A stretch of 64,000 bases of DNA from CAWKDC01 sp964383495 (lineage in GTDB: Bacteria > Pseudomonadota > Gammaproteobacteria > JABCZS01). This document shows positions 61,351-64,000 of this stretch, piece after piece. Numbering within the stretch: the first letter of the stretch is position 1; each line of letters opens with the position of its first letter. The stretch is taken from assembly GCA_964383495.1 (NCBI GenBank), contig CAYLHG010000001.1:124001-188000 (forward strand), written 5' to 3'. Both the position numbers and the translations under genes were made by a program. Under the pieces are notes generated by a model. The model made no database searches and was not told the origin of the DNA. It worked only from the letters and a program-made list of their open reading frames with translations.

Positions 61351-62341
61351 GATCATCACATGGCCAGATAAGTTCTTTGCTAAGGCTGTAAAACTTCAAA
61401 AAGAAAGCATAGAAAATGGCTCTTTTGAGAAAAAATTAAAAAATACAAAATCAAAATATCGCCACTATAACTCAGATTCACCCATTATAGAAACAAAATG
61501 CATGTTAGATTGGTGCGTGTTTGAGAAACCGATTTCTATTTCTCAAAAATTTTTCTATAAAAATATTTTTCCTAGCAGACCAAATTTTTTCTTTAAAAAA
61601 TCTGACAAGATACTTAAAATCCTTCTCTTTAAGAAAAAAATTGAAATTAACGCGATAAGCACTATTATAGTTTTTGGCATTGTTACGTATACGATTGTTA
61701 CTGTTTTATCTCTTATATTAACAGGGTATAGTTTTTTATGGTACAGCAATCCTATTGTGTCGCTTGTATCGATTTCTCTTCTCTTACCTTTTTTTATTAT
61801 TTTTTTCGGAATAACAGTTGATCAAAAATCCATCACCCTCCCTTATCTTATTTTCGATTACACCCGGCAATGCTTGGTGCTCAGAGGTGAAAGAGAAGAC
61901 GAGATTATTCCCTATCAAGAAAATCGTATTCGATTTGACGTGCTTCCCATTAGAAATTCCCCTGCTTATTGCGCAATAGAAATGAACATTGATTACTCTT
62001 CCCCAGAGAAACCCACTCAAAAAATATTACTTGATTTTTGCGAGAGCCATTTCCACGCTCAAACATTATTGAAAACTTATTTAGGACTCATATCAGGCAA
62101 AAAAGATATTTATGATAAAAAACTCAAAAAACATAGAGCATCCATGCGAGAATTTTATTTACCTTTTTTCAAATCTATCACTCACATCTGGAGAATATAT
62201 TATGATTATCTTTTTCGCCTTCGCGATTATAAATGGGCATTTCATTTGATTCATGGGAGCCCTGAGAGTGTTTTGAAGAAATATATTATTGAACAGGAAT
62301 ATGCAACAATGCCACGATCGATTGCAAATAATCATCCCTAA
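61325..62341 (+). CDS. Two-helix membrane protein; candidate immunity or partner protein of the PAAR-like effector
   Basis: 338 residues from the ATG at 61325, preceded by ACGGAGGGATCC inside the effector gene, so translation is coupled. A basic N-terminus (about 105 residues, many Lys and Phe) precedes two adjacent hydrophobic helices (about 108-132 and 138-160, with GIVTYTIVTVLSLILTGYSF and SLVSISLLLPFFIIFFG), then a soluble part with the RQCLVLRGEREDEIIPYQEN segment, reminiscent of small membrane proteins next to type VI effector genes. Very AT-rich compared with flanking genes. The family is not recognised with confidence; the immunity role is inferred from overlap, topology and the partner's membrane helices. 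Confidence 0.6.
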   Translation: MKISNLIHKIITWPDKFFAKAVKLQKESIENGSFEKKLKNTKSKYRHYNSDSPIIETKCMLDWCVFEKPISISQKFFYKNIFPSRPNFFFKKSDKILKILLFKKKIEINAISTIIVFGIVTYTIVTVLSLILTGYSFLWYSNPIVSLVSISLLLPFFIIFFGITVDQKSITLPYLIFDYTRQCLVLRGEREDEIIPYQENRIRFDVLPIRNSPAYCAIEMNIDYSSPEKPTQKILLDFCESHFHAQTLLKTYLGLISGKKDIYDKKLKKHRASMREFYLPFFKSITHIWRIYYDYLFRLRDYKWAFHLIHGSPESVLKKYIIEQEYATMPRSIANNHP

Positions 62342-62382
62342 ATTGCTGAGTTGCACGAACCAGTCCGGGCCAAGGTTTACAC

Positions 62383-62398
62383 GGCCGACAAGTCGGCC
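62383..62398 (+). terminator. Possible terminator hairpin at the right edge of the island
   Basis: GGCCGA-CAAG-TCGGCC is a perfect 6-bp stem with a tetraloop, 42 bases after the stop at 62341. A T5 run stands only 11 bases further on, so it is not a textbook terminator. Confidence 0.45.
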
Positions 62399-62461
62399 TA
62401 AAAGAGGCGTTTTTCCAATTCATTGAAAGACCGCGCCCACTACGTTACAAGTATGATTTTT

Positions 62462-62470
62462 TGGTATAAT
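62462..62470 (+). promoter_or_regulatory. Extended -10 promoter of diaA
   Basis: TGGTATAAT: a TGn extended -10 followed by a perfect TATAAT (62465-62470), 31 bases before the GTG start of diaA. No good -35 at 17 bp, which an extended -10 can tolerate. Confidence 0.55.
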
Positions 62471-62500
62471 GCAGCACCACCTTATCCAGAGAGGGCCTTT

Positions 62501-63091
62501 GTGGATATCAATGCACGTATACAAGCTCATTTTAGGGAAAGTATCCAAACTAAGATTAATGCTGCGGAAGCCCTTGCCGAGCCCATCGCTCAAGCGACTA
62601 CACTAATAGTGAATGCCTTACTAGAAGGCCATAAAGTGCTCACCTGCGGCAATGGCGGTTCTGCGGGCGATGCTACACACTTTTCAAGTGAGCTCCTAAA
62701 CCGTTTTGAAAGGGAGCGGCCCCCGCTGCCAGCCATTGCGCTCACCACAGATACTTCCACCCTCACCTCCATCGCCAACGACTACCGCTATGAAGAGATT
62801 TTCTCGAAACAAATCCGTGCGCTAGGGCAAGCCAGTGACGTTCTCATGGCTATTTCTACCAGCGGCCAATCCCCTAATATTTTACGTGCCATAGAAGCTG
62901 CTCATGCGCGTGGCATGTGTGTGGTAGCATTAACAGGTAAAGATGGCGGCCCACTGGCAACCCTGCTTAAAGAAGGAGATGTGGAAATTCGTGTGCCTTC
63001 GCACCGAACAGCCCGCATCCAAGAAACACATCTGTTAATTATTCATTGCTTATGTGATCTGATTGACAACAACATCCTAGGTGAACCATGA
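62501..63091 (+). CDS. diaA: DnaA initiator-associating protein DiaA (SIS domain)
   Basis: 196 residues from the GTG at 62501 (AGAGAGGGCC upstream), equal to the E. coli DiaA length; the longer frame to 62423 reads through the promoter. The SIS domain starts at VLTCGNGGSAGDATHFSSEL (about 45-65), and ERPPLPAIALTTDTSTLTSI and ISTSGQSPNILRAI follow. DiaA tetramers bind DnaA and promote orderly replication initiation. GmhA (sedoheptulose 7-phosphate isomerase) is a close relative, but the position before a dolP gene supports DiaA. It overlaps dolP by 4 bases. Confidence 0.88.
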   Translation: MDINARIQAHFRESIQTKINAAEALAEPIAQATTLIVNALLEGHKVLTCGNGGSAGDATHFSSELLNRFERERPPLPAIALTTDTSTLTSIANDYRYEEIFSKQIRALGQASDVLMAISTSGQSPNILRAIEAAHARGMCVVALTGKDGGPLATLLKEGDVEIRVPSHRTARIQETHLLIIHCLCDLIDNNILGEP

Positions 63092-63678
63092 CAAACTCTC
63101 GCTTAACATTCGTAGGCTTTCTTTTACTCGCAATCACTTTGCTGCTGCCTGGCTGCATTGGCCCTGCTATTGTTGCAGGCGCTGCGACAGGGGCAACCAT
63201 GTTACATGACCGTCGCACGTCCGCTACTATTATGGAAGATAAGGCGATTGCACTCAAATCAAGCCATATACTGCGGGATAATGTTGCGCTGATGAAAGAT
63301 GCGCGCGTGATTGTTACAAGTTATAATCGCAACGTATTACTAGTGGGCCAAGTTCCCACGCAAGAAGTTAGTGATAAAATGGCGCACTTAATTGAAGATG
63401 TTGATGAAGTGAAAAAAGTTTACAATGAATTAGAAGTTGCTCCCCCTATCAGCATGAAAACCATTTCCAATGATTCTTGGATTACCACCAAGATCAAATC
63501 TGCTTCTATGAACGGAAGAAAAGGCGTTGATCCTTTGCGCACTAAAGTAGTGACAGAAAATGGCGTTGTATATTTAATGGGCATTGTATCTCGCGCAGAA
63601 GCAGACAACGCGTCTGAATTAGCACGCAACACCGAGGGTGTAAAACGCGTGGTTCGCGTATTTGAATATACTGATTAG
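63088..63678 (+). CDS. dolP: Outer-membrane lipoprotein DolP (YraP) with two BON domains
   Basis: 196 residues. The signal peptide (FVGFLLLAITLLLPGCIG) ends in the lipobox LLPGC, with Cys about residue 24. Two BON domains follow: about 65-120 (DARVIVTSYNRNVLLVGQVP) and about 130-196 (SWITTKIKSASM to RVVRVFEYTD). DolP binds anionic phospholipids, helps outer-membrane integrity and marks the division site. It is coupled to diaA as in E. coli. Confidence 0.92.
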   Translation: MTNSRLTFVGFLLLAITLLLPGCIGPAIVAGAATGATMLHDRRTSATIMEDKAIALKSSHILRDNVALMKDARVIVTSYNRNVLLVGQVPTQEVSDKMAHLIEDVDEVKKVYNELEVAPPISMKTISNDSWITTKIKSASMNGRKGVDPLRTKVVTENGVVYLMGIVSRAEADNASELARNTEGVKRVVRVFEYTD

Positions 63679-63686
63679 GAGTGATT

Positions 63687-64000
63687 GTGGCCAACGCTTT
63701 CTTAGAAAACCTGCAACTTCGTTTTGCAAAAAGTGCATTGTGCATTGGGCTTGATCCAGAACCTGATCAATTTCCAGAATTTATTCAATCACAAGATCAT
63801 CCGATTTTTACATTCAACCAAGCCATTATCGATGCCACACACGATCTTGTATGCTGCTACAAACCACAAATTGCACATTTTTCAGCAGTGGGCGCAGAAG
63901 ACGAATTAGAAATGACTATTGATTACTTGAAAGAATATTACCCTGACATCCCTATTATTTTGGATGCAAAACGTGGCGATATTGGTTCTACTGCAGAAAA
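63687..64000 (+). CDS. pyrF: Orotidine 5'-phosphate decarboxylase, N-terminal part (truncated by window edge)
   Basis: GTG at 63687 with TTAGGAGTGATT upstream, 8 bases after the dolP stop. The frame is open to the end of the window (104 codons). ALCIGLDPEPDQFP at the start, VCCYKPQIAHFSAVGAE (about residues 54-70) and PIILDAKRGDIGSTAE (catalytic D-x-K-x-x-D, about 89-104) identify the type 2 form of the last UMP-synthesis enzyme. The C-terminal portion lies outside. Confidence 0.93.
   Translation, partial: MANAFLENLQLRFAKSALCIGLDPEPDQFPEFIQSQDHPIFTFNQAIIDATHDLVCCYKPQIAHFSAVGAEDELEMTIDYLKEYYPDIPIILDAKRGDIGSTAE

Noticed and set aside
1..64000. CRISPR array, rRNA operon, prophage or integrase
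   Set aside because: No regularly spaced direct repeats, rRNA motifs or phage/integrase frames are seen; the only tRNA (27017-27090) is not flanked by an integrase or a recognisable attachment duplication.

Overview
The window is a chromosomal segment of a gammaproteobacterium, moderately AT-rich and almost fully coding. The diagnostic features are the division and cell-wall (dcw) cluster in near-canonical order, the rsmI / lpoA / yraN / diaA / dolP neighbourhood known from Escherichia coli, an rlmD-relA-mazG run, a cydABX operon with cydP, and a very basic histone H1-like protein. The histone-like protein, a second-type Lon protease and several Ser/Pro-rich proteins with membrane segments fit a Legionella/Coxiella-like lineage. 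That placement is inference; no rRNA is present.

Layout. 1-3.8 kb: end of a lytic transglycosylase gene and a two-gene ABC importer (fused double permease plus ATPase). 3.9-10.6 kb, mostly minus: fumC, a 55-residue small ORF with its own promoter, a degenerate methylisocitrate-lyase paralogue, a 40-residue membrane peptide, and an RND pump with its adaptor. 10.7-16.2 kb: dapD, an unknown membrane protein, the cydP-cydA-cydB-cydX operon and tsaB. 16.3-19.8 kb: histone-like gene with a strong terminator, then lon behind a large inverted repeat. 19.7-26.4 kb: a compact minus-strand run (exonuclease, rlmD, relA, mazG-adk fusion, thioredoxin, hemH). 26.5-27.8 kb: a YchJ-like gene, tRNA-Arg(ACG) and two small unknown ORFs. 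27.9-45.2 kb: the dcw cluster from mraZ down to lpxC, all minus, with a triple MraZ box at its head. 45.2-50.2 kb: a Na+/solute symporter, an EamA permease, darP and rlmKL. 50.3-55.3 kb: a carbamoyltransferase, an unknown membrane protein, yraN, lpoA and rsmI. 55.4-62.3 kb: an accessory island. 62.4-64.0 kb: diaA, dolP and the start of pyrF.

How it works together. The dcw cluster makes and places the septal wall; murE carries the diaminopimelate-type DNPR motif and dapD supplies that pathway. LpoA, DolP and the lytic transglycosylase act on the same envelope. The relA run links the stringent response, NTP clean-up and adenylate balance. CydABX/P is a bd-type quinol oxidase for low oxygen.

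Most interesting region. Between rsmI and diaA, genes that are close neighbours in E. coli, sits a roughly 7-kb insertion. It holds a 1118-residue protein with an N-terminal PAAR-like (DUF4150-type) domain and C-terminal membrane helices, overlapped by a gene for a two-helix membrane protein, behind a near-consensus sigma70 promoter. This has the form of an orphan type VI-type effector/immunity pair. It is flanked divergently by two unknown genes across a 32-bp dyad. Other points of note are the mazG-adk fusion with a strong internal ribosome binding site, divergent promoters of mraZ and the symporter that share one -35 box, the lon leader hairpin, the small ORF at 5482, and dispersed GC-rich palindromic repeats.
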